Origin: UBA1876 sp003446665
Lineage (GTDB): Bacteria > Synergistota > Synergistia > Synergistales > Thermovirgaceae
Length of the DNA: 64,000 nt
Reading direction: 5' to 3'
NCBI GenBank assembly: GCA_040616305.1
Contig: CP159918.1
Coordinates: 1,674,001-1,738,000, forward strand
Made by a program: the position numbers and the translations under genes
Shown: positions 17,348 to 26,391 of the stretch, piece by piece
Numbering within the stretch: position 1 is the first letter of the stretch
Layout of the letters: each line of letters opens with the position of its first letter
Notes under the pieces: generated by a model
Told to the model about the DNA's origin: nothing
Seen by the model: the letters and a program-made list of their open reading frames with translations, nothing else
The model's database searches: none

Positions 17348-18531
17348 AGAAAAAGAGGAATTTGCTATTTTGGGGAATCGCACTGATCACCATAATCTCG
17401 GGCCTTTATCTCCTGCTCAGGGAACCGAGCCCGGAGATCGTGTATTCAACGGTACCCGTAGAAAGAGGCAATATCATACAAACCGTTTCTGCGACCGGCA
17501 CACTTCAGGCGGTGAACACCGTAGAGGTGGGAACCCAGGTGTCTGGAACGATCGAAGAGATATTTGTCGATTACAATTCCCCGGTAAAAAAGGGACAGGT
17601 CATTGCCAAAATCGATTCCACCCTTTTTTACACCGAGGTAAAGAAAGCAGAAGCCGATCTCGCCTCGGCCAGGGCATCCGTCGAGGAGGCTCAGGCCGAA
17701 CTCGTCGAAGCCGCGAAAAATGCTAATCGTCAGAAAACACTTTATGCTTCCGACTTCGTCGCAGAAAGCGAGGTTGACGCCGCGTTGACGACTCTTGGCA
17801 CCGCCCAGGCGCGCCTCGCTTCCTCGAAAGCATCGGTCCTACAGGCCGAAGCCGCTCTTGAGAAAGCGCGCACAAACATGCGATATACGACGATCGCCTC
17901 CCCCGTCGACGGAGTAGTAATAGCAAAAGACGTCAGCGCCGGCCAGACCGTGGCCGCCAGCCTGCAGACACCAACACTTTTTACTATCGCCGAGGACTTG
18001 TCTTTAATGCAGGTAGAAGCCGACGTGGACGAGGCAGACATAGGTTATGTAAAAGAAGGAGCTCACGTTTCTTTCTACGTAGACGCCTACCCTGAAGAAA
18101 CTTTCACCGGCAAGGTCCGCCAGGTTCGCCTGCAACCTGTGAAAACAGAGAACGTAGTTACCTACACCGTAGTTATAGACGTTTCCAATCCCCAACTTCT
18201 CCTCAAACCCGGCATGACGGCAAATGTCAGTATTCAGGCAGCGACGGCGTGGAACGTTCTCAAGGTCCCCTCCATGGCCCTGCGCTTTGTCCCCGAAAGC
18301 GATACCGCAAAATGGAATCAGGCCGATGCCCTGAACAATACAAGAGGCGCCGCGGTTTGGGTCCTTTCTGGGCAAGACGGCAAGACGCCTCAACGGATTC
18401 CTGTAAGAACCGGCATCTCCGACGGCAGTTTCACCGAGGTGGAAGGCGGACTGGAAGAAGGAATGAGGGTAATTGTTTCTTCAAGCCATGGGGCGACTTC
18501 ACGCTCGAACAGGAGGCCGAGACCTTTCTGA
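17344..18531 (+). CDS. MacA-like periplasmic adaptor (membrane fusion protein)
   Basis: This 395-residue HlyD/MacA-family adaptor links the MacB-like pump to the TolC-like channel. An N-terminal membrane anchor (about 6-22, LLFWGIALITIISGLYLL) is followed by the lipoyl half GTLQAVNTVEVGTQVSG, a long coiled coil (about 95-180) and the second lipoyl half ASPVDGVVIAKDVSAGQTVA, then the beta-barrel domain. The stop TGA shares its last base with the ATG of the ATPase gene. MacAB-type systems export lipoproteins, peptides, haem precursors or macrolides; the cargo here is unknown. Confidence 0.88.
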   Translation: MKKKRNLLFWGIALITIISGLYLLLREPSPEIVYSTVPVERGNIIQTVSATGTLQAVNTVEVGTQVSGTIEEIFVDYNSPVKKGQVIAKIDSTLFYTEVKKAEADLASARASVEEAQAELVEAAKNANRQKTLYASDFVAESEVDAALTTLGTAQARLASSKASVLQAEAALEKARTNMRYTTIASPVDGVVIAKDVSAGQTVAASLQTPTLFTIAEDLSLMQVEADVDEADIGYVKEGAHVSFYVDAYPEETFTGKVRQVRLQPVKTENVVTYTVVIDVSNPQLLLKPGMTANVSIQAATAWNVLKVPSMALRFVPESDTAKWNQADALNNTRGAAVWVLSGQDGKTPQRIPVRTGISDGSFTEVEGGLEEGMRVIVSSSHGATSRSNRRPRPF

Positions 18532-19241
18532 TGGCGGAATTCATCGAACTTTCAGAAATATCCAAAACATACAAGCTCGGCGACATCGCTGTCGAGGCCC
18601 TGCGTGGCATCGACCTTTCGGTTGAGCAAGGGGAGTTCTTGGCGATAATGGGAGCTTCCGGATCAGGCAAATCCACTCTCATGAACATTTTGGGCTGTCT
18701 AGACGTGCCGACTTCTGGTGTCTACAGGTTGAACGGTGAAAACGTGGAAAGGTTATCGCCTGACGAACTTGCAAAGATCCGCAATCGACAAATCGGCTTC
18801 GTTTTTCAAGGGTTCAACCTTCTTCACAGGATGACAGCGGTGGAAAATGTAGAGATACCGATGCTGTATAGCGGAGTCCCGGTAGAAACTCGGCACCAAA
18901 GGGCAAAAAAATACCTGCAGCTGGTTGGCCTGGCCGGAAGGGAGCATCACCAGCCTCACCAGCTGTCCGGCGGGCAGCAACAGCGCGTAGCCCTTGCGCG
19001 GGCACTCGTGAACGGCGCCCCTCTTATCCTGGCCGATGAACCCACGGGCAACCTTGATTCTAAAACAAGCGTCGAGATAATGGATTTGATAGCGAACATG
19101 AACAAAAAGTCGGGAGTTACAGTCGTTTTGGTCACCCATGAACCTGAAATAGCGGGTTACGCCCGACGCATTATCACAGTAAAGGACGGACTGATTCTTT
19201 CCGACGAGAGGAATACACGCAGGAGGGAACAAAGGGCATGA
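18531..19241 (+). CDS. MacB/LolD-type ABC transporter ATP-binding protein
   Basis: This 236-residue ATPase has Walker A GASGSGKST, signature LSGGQQQRVALARAL, Walker B LILADEPTGNLD and the switch HEP. The E-to-Q-rich QQQR signature and DEPTGNLDS are typical of the MacB/LolD group. The start is the ATG at 18531, which overlaps the adaptor stop by one base, with AGGAGG 14 bases upstream. In E. coli MacB the ATPase and permease are one chain; here they are separate genes, a frequent arrangement in anaerobes and Gram-positives. It overlaps the permease by four bases. Confidence 0.9.
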   Translation: MAEFIELSEISKTYKLGDIAVEALRGIDLSVEQGEFLAIMGASGSGKSTLMNILGCLDVPTSGVYRLNGENVERLSPDELAKIRNRQIGFVFQGFNLLHRMTAVENVEIPMLYSGVPVETRHQRAKKYLQLVGLAGREHHQPHQLSGGQQQRVALARALVNGAPLILADEPTGNLDSKTSVEIMDLIANMNKKSGVTVVLVTHEPEIAGYARRIITVKDGLILSDERNTRRREQRA

Positions 19242-20467
19242 TACCGCCTGGAGAAATTTTGCGCATTTCCTTTCGCTCTCTGAGGGCCAACAAGATGCGG
19301 TCGGCCTTGACCATGCTCGGCATCATCATCGGCGTGGCTGCTGTTATCGCCATGTTCGCCGTAGGCACTGGTGCCAACAGGCAGATTGCCGAAACCATTT
19401 CGGGCATGGGCAGTAACCTCCTGATGATCCTTCCCGGGGCGACCACCAGCGGAGGAGCACGCATGAGGCTTTCGTCGGACTCCGCCCTGACTCTTGAAGA
19501 CGCCCGGGCAATCCTTGAAGAATGCCCTGCCGTGGAGGACGTGGCTCCTGTTCGAAGAGGCACGGCGCAAATCGTCTATGGGAACGCCAACTGGTCAACC
19601 ACGGTATGGGGCACTAACCCATCGATCACCAACGTAAGGGAATGGGTGATTGAATCGGGCAGAAACATGAACGATTCGGATATAAGAAGCGCCAGCAAAG
19701 TCTGCATCCTGGGCCAAACAGTGGCAAAAGAACTTTTCGGGGGGATGAACCCCATAGGAGAGATCGTCAGGGTCAACAAGGTTCCCATGCAGGTTATCGG
19801 CCTTATGGAATCCAAAGGCGGCTCTTCGACAGGAAGCGATCAGGACGACATCATGTTCGTGCCCGTCACCACGGCCCAAAAACGCCTTTTCGGATCTCGG
19901 GGGCCCGGGGGGCTCAACAATATCATGGCCAAGGCCAAAAGCTCCGAGCTCCTTTCGGAGGCGGAAATCCAGATCGGGAACCTGTTGGAATTGAGGCACC
20001 GCATACGGCCGGGGCAGGAAAGAGATTTTACTATCCGCAACCTGCAAGAATTCATGGATGCCGCCCGTGAATCCACAAGGATAATGGCTCTTCTTTTGGC
20101 TTCCATTGCCTCTGTGTCGCTTCTGGTCGGTGGCATAGGCATCATGAACATCATGTTGGTCTCAGTCACTGAAAGGACCAGGGAAATAGGCATTCGCATG
20201 GCCTTGGGAGCGAGAACGCGGGATATACTGGCCCAGTTTCTCTCGGAAGCGATCATCATGTCGCTTCTGGGCGGGATTTTCGGTATGGCAATGGGCGCTT
20301 TGGGAGCCACTTTACTTTCCCGTTACGCAGGCTGGCAAACCATAATTTCTCCCTTTTCCGTCGTGTTGGCCGTCGCTTTTTCGGCGGGCATCGGGATATT
20401 CTTCGGTTTCTTCCCCGCCTGGAAGGCCTCTCAGCTAAATCCGATCGACGCGCTCCGGCATGAATAA
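19238..20467 (+). CDS. MacB/FtsX-type ABC transporter permease
   Basis: This 409-residue protein has one N-terminal TM helix (about 25-45, MLGIIIGVAAVIAMFAVG), a large MacB periplasmic core domain (about 50-280), then three TM helices with the FtsX pattern (LLLASIASVSLLVGGIGIMNIMLVSVTERTREIGIR, and PAWKASQLNPIDALRHE at the end). It is the mechanotransmission permease of the exporter, coupling ATP use in the cytoplasm to extrusion through the TolC-like channel. It is the last gene of the operon, followed by a weak hairpin. Confidence 0.9.
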   Translation: MIPPGEILRISFRSLRANKMRSALTMLGIIIGVAAVIAMFAVGTGANRQIAETISGMGSNLLMILPGATTSGGARMRLSSDSALTLEDARAILEECPAVEDVAPVRRGTAQIVYGNANWSTTVWGTNPSITNVREWVIESGRNMNDSDIRSASKVCILGQTVAKELFGGMNPIGEIVRVNKVPMQVIGLMESKGGSSTGSDQDDIMFVPVTTAQKRLFGSRGPGGLNNIMAKAKSSELLSEAEIQIGNLLELRHRIRPGQERDFTIRNLQEFMDAARESTRIMALLLASIASVSLLVGGIGIMNIMLVSVTERTREIGIRMALGARTRDILAQFLSEAIIMSLLGGIFGMAMGALGATLLSRYAGWQTIISPFSVVLAVAFSAGIGIFFGFFPAWKASQLNPIDALRHE

Positions 20468-20485
20468 ACCACCTCAAGCAGGAGA

Positions 20486-20530
20486 AAACCGGGGCCCGCA
20501 AACAATTTCAGCCACGGTTCCCTTGTTTTT
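20486..20530 (+). terminator. Weak candidate terminator of exporter operon
   Basis: A 9-bp stem with one mismatch (AACCGGGGC with GCCACGGTT) and a 15-base loop is followed by CCCTTGTTTTTCC. The stem is imperfect, so this is a modest call. Confidence 0.35.
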
Positions 20531-20632
20531 CCTGAAAGAGGCGTTGCACTGTCCTTCGTGCTTTCGCTTTTTTTGCATATATGTTATTCTAATATTGAAT
20601 TACTTCTAGAGGAATCGATGGGAGGTTCGATC

Positions 20633-21277
20633 ATGAAAATCCTAGTACTGTTCTACTCAACTTACGGACACGTATACGCCATGGCTGAGGCCGCGGCTGA
20701 AGGTGCACGGGAAGTCCCTGGAACAGAGGTCCTACTAAAGCGTGTCCCGGAGACGTTACCAGAAGAAATTCTGAGCAAGATGAATGCTCTGGAGGCGCAA
20801 AAGGCCTTTGCCCACGTTCCGGTGGCCACACCACAGGATCTGGTCGAAGCCGACGCAATACTTTTTGGAACTCCTACACGTTTCGGCAATATGGCGGGAC
20901 AAATGAGGAGTTTTCTGGACGCGACGGGAGGGCTCTGGCAGGAAAGAGCCCTCGTAGGCAAGGTCGGTGGCGTCTTCACAAGCACCGGAAGTCAGCACGG
21001 CGGCCAGGAAACGACATTGCTCAGTTTCCTCATCTCGTTACTACATCACGGCATGGTCGTAGCAGGTCTTCCCTATACCTTTGAGGACCAGACGGACATT
21101 ACAAAAATAGTAGGGGGAAGCCCTTACGGAGCCACGACAATAGCGGGAAACCTCGGAGAAAGACAACCCTCGGAAACGGAGCTCGCTGGAGCAAGGTACC
21201 AGGGCAAGTACATCGCTTTGCTTGCCTCGGCACTGGCCGAGAAAAGGGAAAACATGTTAAAGGAACTTTCATCCTGA
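20633..21277 (+). CDS. wrbA: NAD(P)H:quinone oxidoreductase, WrbA type
   Basis: This 214-residue flavodoxin-fold enzyme reduces quinones by two electrons and is linked to oxidative stress defence. The FMN phosphate loop is FYSTYGHVYAMA. GTPTRFGNMAGQM and FTSTGSQHGGQETTLLS follow, then SPYGATTIAGN, all hallmarks of WrbA. The ATG at 20633 is taken because GGGAGG precedes it at eight bases; the frame extends 75 bases upstream without homology. It is monocistronic, ending at a strong terminator. Confidence 0.93.
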   Translation: MKILVLFYSTYGHVYAMAEAAAEGAREVPGTEVLLKRVPETLPEEILSKMNALEAQKAFAHVPVATPQDLVEADAILFGTPTRFGNMAGQMRSFLDATGGLWQERALVGKVGGVFTSTGSQHGGQETTLLSFLISLLHHGMVVAGLPYTFEDQTDITKIVGGSPYGATTIAGNLGERQPSETELAGARYQGKYIALLASALAEKRENMLKELSS

Positions 21278-21293
21278 ACTCAGCCGCGATATT

Positions 21294-21326
21294 AAAAGCC
21301 GGGAGGTTACATCTCCCGGCTTTTTT
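21294..21326 (+). terminator. Rho-independent terminator of wrbA
   Basis: A 9-bp G+C-rich stem (21297-21305 with 21313-21321) is followed by six T. It lies 16 bases after the wrbA stop. Confidence 0.9.
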
Positions 21327-21468
21327 AGCACATTTGTTAACCTAACGGTCAGGATATACATACTGCTCACAAATTTTTGCGCACTCATCCAGGTCAACTA
21401 CGTGTAAAACCTTTCTTCACATGTTCAGGTTTTCTATACAACTGCTGTTCAGCCAAACCAGGGGAAAC

Positions 21469-21505
21469 AAAACCCGGAAAGGCTACGTGAGCCTTCCCGG
21501 TTCAG
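21469..21505 (-). terminator. Terminator of DEAD-box helicase gene
   Basis: On the minus strand a stem of about 12 bp with one unpaired base (CCGGGAAGGCT with AGCCTTTCCGGG) is followed by TTTTGTTT. It lies 27 bases past the helicase stop. Confidence 0.7.
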
Positions 21506-21531
21506 AGTTTCTTGTATAAAACTGCTCTCAT

Positions 21532-23259
21532 TTAATTAGATCTGTACTGCCCTTGATATGTTTTCTGTCTGTCCCTATTGCTTCTTTTAGCAGTGCGATT
21601 TTGACGTTTGACCTCTTTTTTGAAACCTTTTCCGCTTCGTTGCTCCGCCACGCCCTGCTTGGTGAGGCCCCATTTGCCCAGTGATCCCGTATCCTCATTG
21701 AATTTCCTGAGGGCCTCAGGCATTAAGCCAACCTGGACGGTATCCCCACTGATATCTATCCGCGTTACTTCCTTGCCGCTTACATCAAGGGCGTTACATA
21801 TGCTCCCAAGCACTCTTCCCACGTTCCAGTCCCTGGAGGACTTAAGTCCCAGCCTGACAAACGTGTGGAAGCCTTTCGTTGATCGAGTCGAGGCTCTATC
21901 GCGCAAGTCTCTCCTGTTCGATCCCTTTCGGGCAAATTCTCTTTCGAGTTCTTCCCCAAGTTCATATCCTTCGGGCATATTACCTTCGATTTCCTTGAGA
22001 AGCCTGGAAATAACAACTTCCGGAGATTCTTTTTCTAGAAGGCGACTGGCCCATTTCATCAAATCCTCCGATGGAATTTCATCTCCTTCGAGTAATTCGC
22101 GATGCCACTCAAGACGTCGTTTCTCTCTTATCTTTTGTCCATCGGGGACGTTTAGCCACTCCGTTTCAACAGACGTGCGACGGATCATAGCCCTGAACTT
22201 CGAAGCCTCACTGGGGCAAAGAATTACTATATTTTCGCCTTCTTCCCCGGCTCTGCCGGTTCTTCCGCTCCTGTGAGTGAAAGTTTCAAGATCATCGGGC
22301 AAGCCAAACTGGAAAACCTTTTCAATTTCAGGTATGTCAAGCCCTCGTGCGGCCACGTTTGTAGCCACCAGCAAAGCTATTTGCCCGTTCCTGAAGGTCG
22401 AAAGCGTGTTGTTTCTTTCCCTTTGGGTCATGTCTCCGTGCAGACAACCGACGCCAAATCCCTCTTCCGCAAGGCGTCGGGATATTTCAGCCGTTTCGGC
22501 TTTCGTGTGACAGAATATCAGTCCTTTTTCGGGATTTTCCCAGAGCAACACATTGACAAGTCCTTCTATTTTCCTTCTTCGCGGGACCTGGTAGATTTTA
22601 TGCCTGATTTCGGAGTGCTGCTGCCCTTCTTCGACGAGCGACAAAAACGTCGGTTCTGTGAGGTATTTTTTTAAAAGCCTCTGCATTTCTTCGGGCATCG
22701 TCGCGGAAAACAGCCACGTCCGTTCCCGTGCTCCCGCCGCGTCCAGTATGGCCTCAAGTTCTTCCCTGAAACCCATATCGAGCATCTGGTCCCCCTCATC
22801 CAGGACAACGGTATGAACCAATGAAAGGTCGAGGGTCCCTTTTCTCAAGTGGTCAAGGGTCCTTCCCGGGGTGCCGATGACAACGGAAGCTCCTCTTTTG
22901 AGATCGCGGATCTGTTCGGACATGTTCATGCCGCCCACCAGAGTGGCTACAGAAATATCCTGCCCGCGTGCCAGCCAGCTGGCTTCCCGGGCCGTCTGCT
23001 GCGCGAGCTCCCGCGTAGGTGAAAGAATTACCGTCCTGGGAGATCCTTGTTGTAGCCTGTTTTCATCATACAATGGAAGCAAAAAGGCAAGCGTTTTTCC
23101 GGAACCGGTCTTTGCCCGGACAACCATGTCTTTTTTTTCGTCGAGTTTTATAACTTCTTCCTGAACCGGGGTAAAACGGGAGAATCCCCGCTGTACCAGT
23201 TTGTTTGCAAGTTCATCCCCAATACCTTCAAAAACTTTTGTTACTGTTTCTTGTACCAA
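21532..23259 (-). CDS. DEAD-box ATP-dependent RNA helicase
   Basis: This 575-residue helicase of the CsdA/DbpA type remodels rRNA or mRNA. Q motif FTPVQEEVI, motif I AKTGSGKT, Ia PTRELAQQ, motif III FSATMP, and motif VI HRSGRTGRAG are intact. Motif II reads DEGD rather than DEAD, a known minority variant. The C-terminus carries a DbpA-like RNA-binding domain (about 490-560). The start is a TTG at 23259 with AGGAGG eight bases upstream; the ATG at 23340 adds 27 residues unlike the family. It is monocistronic and ends at the hairpin described at 21469. Confidence 0.9.
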   Translation of the reverse strand: MVQETVTKVFEGIGDELANKLVQRGFSRFTPVQEEVIKLDEKKDMVVRAKTGSGKTLAFLLPLYDENRLQQGSPRTVILSPTRELAQQTAREASWLARGQDISVATLVGGMNMSEQIRDLKRGASVVIGTPGRTLDHLRKGTLDLSLVHTVVLDEGDQMLDMGFREELEAILDAAGARERTWLFSATMPEEMQRLLKKYLTEPTFLSLVEEGQQHSEIRHKIYQVPRRRKIEGLVNVLLWENPEKGLIFCHTKAETAEISRRLAEEGFGVGCLHGDMTQRERNNTLSTFRNGQIALLVATNVAARGLDIPEIEKVFQFGLPDDLETFTHRSGRTGRAGEEGENIVILCPSEASKFRAMIRRTSVETEWLNVPDGQKIREKRRLEWHRELLEGDEIPSEDLMKWASRLLEKESPEVVISRLLKEIEGNMPEGYELGEELEREFARKGSNRRDLRDRASTRSTKGFHTFVRLGLKSSRDWNVGRVLGSICNALDVSGKEVTRIDISGDTVQVGLMPEALRKFNEDTGSLGKWGLTKQGVAEQRSGKGFKKEVKRQNRTAKRSNRDRQKTYQGQYRSN

Positions 23260-23383
23260 TCTTTTTTCCTCCTGTACGAGCTGAGACAAAATAAAGACAC
23301 CCGACCCCGGGCGCCTGATGATGCAAGCCCTAGATAACAACCTCGTGATTATCCCCGATAGCAGGGTTTTGTCAAGGACATGG

Positions 23384-24290
23384 GGCTCTATGATTTTACG
23401 TGTGGAAAGGGTGTAAGTGTGGGACAGACATGAGAGAGCTGGGTATGAGTTACGGAACGCTTCGACGGATACTTTCGAGGGTGGAAGCAGGGCCGAAGAT
23501 GATGGAGTTTTTGGAAGGGGGGGAAGAGATCCATCTTGGTATAGACGAGCACAGTTTCAGCCATCATGACATGGTGATTATCGTGACGGAACTGAGGAAA
23601 AGGCGGGTGGTTGGTGTACTGGAGGACGACAGGCTAGCCACGCTGGAAGATTTTTTGAAGAAGATACCGGCGAATCGTGTGAAGGAAGTTTGCATAGACA
23701 TGAAGACCGGCTACAGGAAGGTTGTGCAAAGGCTTTTTCCCGAAGCCCGGGTCGTACTGGACCGGTTCCATGTCATAGCCGATGCGAACAAGAGGATGGA
23801 CGAAGCCCGGAGAATTGAGCAGGACATCCGGAAGCAAGGCAAGGGGCGGCAAAATCGCTCCATTCCGAAGAAGATCTTTTTGGTGGGCAAGAAGAAGCTG
23901 GGGTCGACGGCAAAGGCAGAATTAGACGGGCTTTTGCGGAAATATCCTGCGATTCAGGGATTCTACTGGACGAAGGAACGACTGAGGGAGCTCTATCAGG
24001 AGGAATCACTTAACGAGGCCAGGAAAAAGTTGGATAACTTGATCATGACATTGAAAGACTCGGGAGACGCGGAGTTTAACCGGTGGGCCAACACCCTCAG
24101 GCAATGGAAGGAGCCGCTTATGAACTTTTTCCATGACAGGACCACCAATGGTTACACCGAGGGTTGCAACACCAAGTCTAAAATGCTCAAGCGGGTGTCT
24201 TTCGGTATGAGGAACGTCACCGTCTACGTCAACAAGATCATGCTGGGTTTTCTGCCATATGAATCTTTCCACACTATTTGATATAGAGCC
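23384..24290 (+). mobile_element. ISL3-family element, internally deleted
   Basis: Imperfect terminal inverted repeats of about 27 bases bound the element. The left end begins GGCTCTATG at 23384 and the right end reads GGCTCTATA on the opposite strand from 24290; both continue to GTGTGGAAAG. GGCTCT ends are typical of ISL3 elements. The span is 907 bases, much shorter than a usual ISL3 (about 1.4 kb), and the transposase lacks its N-terminal third. No 8-base target duplication is evident in the flanks. The element is therefore a deletion derivative that could still be moved by a transposase supplied elsewhere. Confidence 0.8.
23400..24281 (+). pseudogene. ISL3-family transposase, N-terminally truncated
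   Basis: 293 residues of a DDE transposase remain. Visible are IDEHSFSH with the first Asp, IDMKTGYRKVV and VLDRFHVI with the second Asp region, and the end TTNGYTEGCNTKSKMLKRVSFGMRN, which carries the catalytic Glu. Full ISL3 transposases have a further ~130 residues with an N-terminal zinc ribbon and helix-turn-helix. Here the frame starts inside the left inverted repeat, and only LGMSYGTLRRILS remains of the helix-turn-helix. It is most likely inactive, since its end-recognition part is gone. Confidence 0.8.
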
Positions 24291-24374
24291 GCAACCCTGT
24301 TTCAAAATCTGTTGGGTTGAGCTATATTGGTCAAAACAGAGGTTTGTAAAGCCTTTAAGCATGAAGGTGGAGAT

Positions 24375-25118
24375 TTGAGTCGGCCTGTTAAGGTTATATT
24401 GCTGGTAGCGTTGTTCGTTTTTTCGTGGAGTATGCCAGTGTGGGCAAATACCATTGCTGTAGCGGCTGGCATTGCCCCCTGCGTGGAGGAAGTGGTGCAG
24501 ACTTATACAAAAGCCTACGGAGGCGACTTTGTGTTGGTAAAGGAGGCGTGCGGCCCCTTGGCGCGCCAGATAGCCGCAGGAGCACCTTATGAACTCTTCC
24601 TCGCCTCGGAGCCTCGGTGGCCAAAGTGGTTGCAAGATCAAGGACTTCTTATGGATGTACATACTTTTGCCGTAGGGCAATTAGTCATATGGCATGATTT
24701 AGCTGAAGAAGCACCCAATGAAAAAACGATCGAAACGGCACTCGTTGCGGTCCCTGATCCAGAAACTACAGCATATGGATATTTAGCAAAAGAATACCTC
24801 GAGCAAAAAGGTATGTGGGACAAAATGCTGGCAGAGAAGAGGATCATATTTGTAGGCAACGCTCCTCAAGCGGTGTTAGCGGTAAGAGGGGGCACTGTTC
24901 AGATTGCATTTTTGCCCTTGAGCATGGTAATAAAGGCAGGAGGGAGTTACAGGGAACTTTCCGGCATGAATATAGACCAAGTGGGTGGACTTACCCCTAA
25001 AACCAGCGATGAATCTCGCAAATTCTGGGCATTCTGCCGCTCTCAAACAGCAGCTCCCATATGGAGTAAATGGGGCTTCCTATTGCCTAACGATGAGAAG
25101 GAGCGGACGAAAAAATGA
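24375..25118 (+). CDS. ModA-like extracellular substrate-binding protein
   Basis: This 247-residue secreted protein has a signal peptide (about 1-25, ending SMPVWA before NTIAVAAG). The fold is that of molybdate/tungstate binders: AVAAGIAPCVEEVV, GPLARQIAAGAPYELFLASEPRWPKWL, GQLVIWHDL and the hinge pair VPDPETTAYGYLAKEYLEQKG. In ModA the anion is held by Ser in the A-A-S-L motif; here the matching place reads AAGIAP, so ligand details may differ. The start is a TTG at 24375 after AAGGTGGAG. No permease or ATPase accompanies it; instead it is coupled (4-base overlap) to a DUF364 gene. It lies 84 bases right of the ISL3 element. Confidence 0.75.
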   Translation: MSRPVKVILLVALFVFSWSMPVWANTIAVAAGIAPCVEEVVQTYTKAYGGDFVLVKEACGPLARQIAAGAPYELFLASEPRWPKWLQDQGLLMDVHTFAVGQLVIWHDLAEEAPNEKTIETALVAVPDPETTAYGYLAKEYLEQKGMWDKMLAEKRIIFVGNAPQAVLAVRGGTVQIAFLPLSMVIKAGGSYRELSGMNIDQVGGLTPKTSDESRKFWAFCRSQTAAPIWSKWGFLLPNDEKERTKK

Positions 25119-25900
25119 AACATATGGTCGAAAATGGCAATGGGATCTCGAAGTTATTAGAAGACATCAAGCAAAAAGCTTGGTTTCGGCTCCAACATAG
25201 GCTAGACCTCCTAGAGGAAACCCTTTTGGCAGAACCGCTGGGCGTTGCGGAAGCCCTCGGCGATCCGGCACCATACAAGGACTTCGCTCTTCAACGAGGA
25301 GAGGAGAAACTCATGGAGGTAACCATAAGAGGCGCCATAGGCCAGGCCTTCACATCCAATCCCTCTCGCTGGAGGGGAAAGTTGCGAGAAATCTTTGAAT
25401 TAAACCTGACTTTAGAAAAAAACAGAGCTCTTTTTGTGGCGTCCATCAACGCAGCTGGACGCTTGTTGCAATGGGGCAACAACACAATCCACTGCAAGGA
25501 TCAAGAGCCAGACCGATGCGCATATAGGATGGCGGAGTTCGTAGCTGCTAAGCTTGAACCGACTGGCTGCGTTGGAATAGTTGGATACCAACCTGCCATA
25601 GTAAAACACATGGTTGACTTACTTGGAAGTTATAGAGTACGCGTAACGGATTTAAACCCCCAAAATATCGGAAAAGATAACTTCAACGTAACGATCCTGG
25701 ACGGCTCTTCCTCGATACAGAGACTCGCCCAGGAATGTCGTATAGGGCTGGTAACTGGTTCTACGCTTATTAACGGTACTTTAGATAGTATCCTATCTCT
25801 TTTCAAAGACAATGGCGTAGAGAGCTATTTATATGGCACCACGGCTGCAATACCTGCCGCATTGCTTGGGCTTGAAAGGCTATGTTTTGAGGCAAAATAA
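25115..25900 (+). CDS. DUF364-type putative metal-chelating protein
   Basis: This is a 261-residue cytoplasmic protein. The C-terminal half has the DUF364 Rossmann-like fold: VGIVGYQPAIVKHMVDLLG, VRVTDLNPQN, then GLVTGSTLINGTLDSIL, with a late YLYGTTAAIPAALLGL. The N-terminal half (about 1-130) is helical, unlike the usual DUF4213 partner domain, and holds a Cys-His cluster in IHCKDQEPDRCAYR. DUF364 is described only as putative heavy-metal chelation. It is the second gene of the ModA-like/DUF364/MOSC/DUF364 set, so a role in molybdate or tungstate handling inside the cell is inferred. Confidence 0.65.
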   Translation: MKHMVENGNGISKLLEDIKQKAWFRLQHRLDLLEETLLAEPLGVAEALGDPAPYKDFALQRGEEKLMEVTIRGAIGQAFTSNPSRWRGKLREIFELNLTLEKNRALFVASINAAGRLLQWGNNTIHCKDQEPDRCAYRMAEFVAAKLEPTGCVGIVGYQPAIVKHMVDLLGSYRVRVTDLNPQNIGKDNFNVTILDGSSSIQRLAQECRIGLVTGSTLINGTLDSILSLFKDNGVESYLYGTTAAIPAALLGLERLCFEAK

Positions 25901-25937
25901 ATAATTAGCAATCGGGTTCTTCTAAGGTGGTGCTCTT

Positions 25938-26378
25938 TTGGCTCAAGTCTTAGCCGTCTGCATAAGCTCAGCGAGGCAAGAAGTTAAAAAAGGCGTTCCC
26001 GAGACATGTTTCATCGCCGGTGAAGGCATAGAAGGTGATTCCCACAGGGGATTCTCCGACCGACATGTGAGCCTGTTGCGTGCCGAGGATATAAGGGCTG
26101 CCGAGGCAGAGGCGGGCTTTTCCTTCCCGCCGGGTTCGCTGGCAGAAAATTTGGTCATAGAGGGCCTCCCGAGTGAGATCCCCATCGGCACAAAGTTAAA
26201 AGTGGGATCCGAAGTAATATTGCTCGTGGCCGAAAAGGGGAAAAAGCCTGACGAACCTCACTCCTACGACTACAGAGGGTGGTGCCTGTTGCCCAAAGTA
26301 GGCTACTTTCTCCAAGTCCTCAAAGGAGGCGCCGTAAGACCTGGCGACGAAGTCGTCATAGTCAAAGGAGATCCCTAA
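25938..26378 (+). CDS. MOSC-domain protein
   Basis: This 146-residue single-domain protein has the MOSC fold found in Moco sulfurases and MoaB-MOSC fusions. The core runs from AVCISSARQEVKKG through GIEGDSHRGFSDRHVSLL and LAENLVIEGL to GWCLLPKVGYFLQVLKGGAVRPGDEV. The Cys expected in the G-x-C-x-x-P segment is present (RGWCLLPK). MOSC proteins are thought to carry sulfur to, or bind, molybdenum or tungsten cofactors. The start is a TTG behind AAGGTGG. The gene sits between two DUF364 genes in one operon. Confidence 0.85.
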   Translation: MAQVLAVCISSARQEVKKGVPETCFIAGEGIEGDSHRGFSDRHVSLLRAEDIRAAEAEAGFSFPPGSLAENLVIEGLPSEIPIGTKLKVGSEVILLVAEKGKKPDEPHSYDYRGWCLLPKVGYFLQVLKGGAVRPGDEVVIVKGDP

Positions 26379-26391
26379 AGGAGTGTCTACG

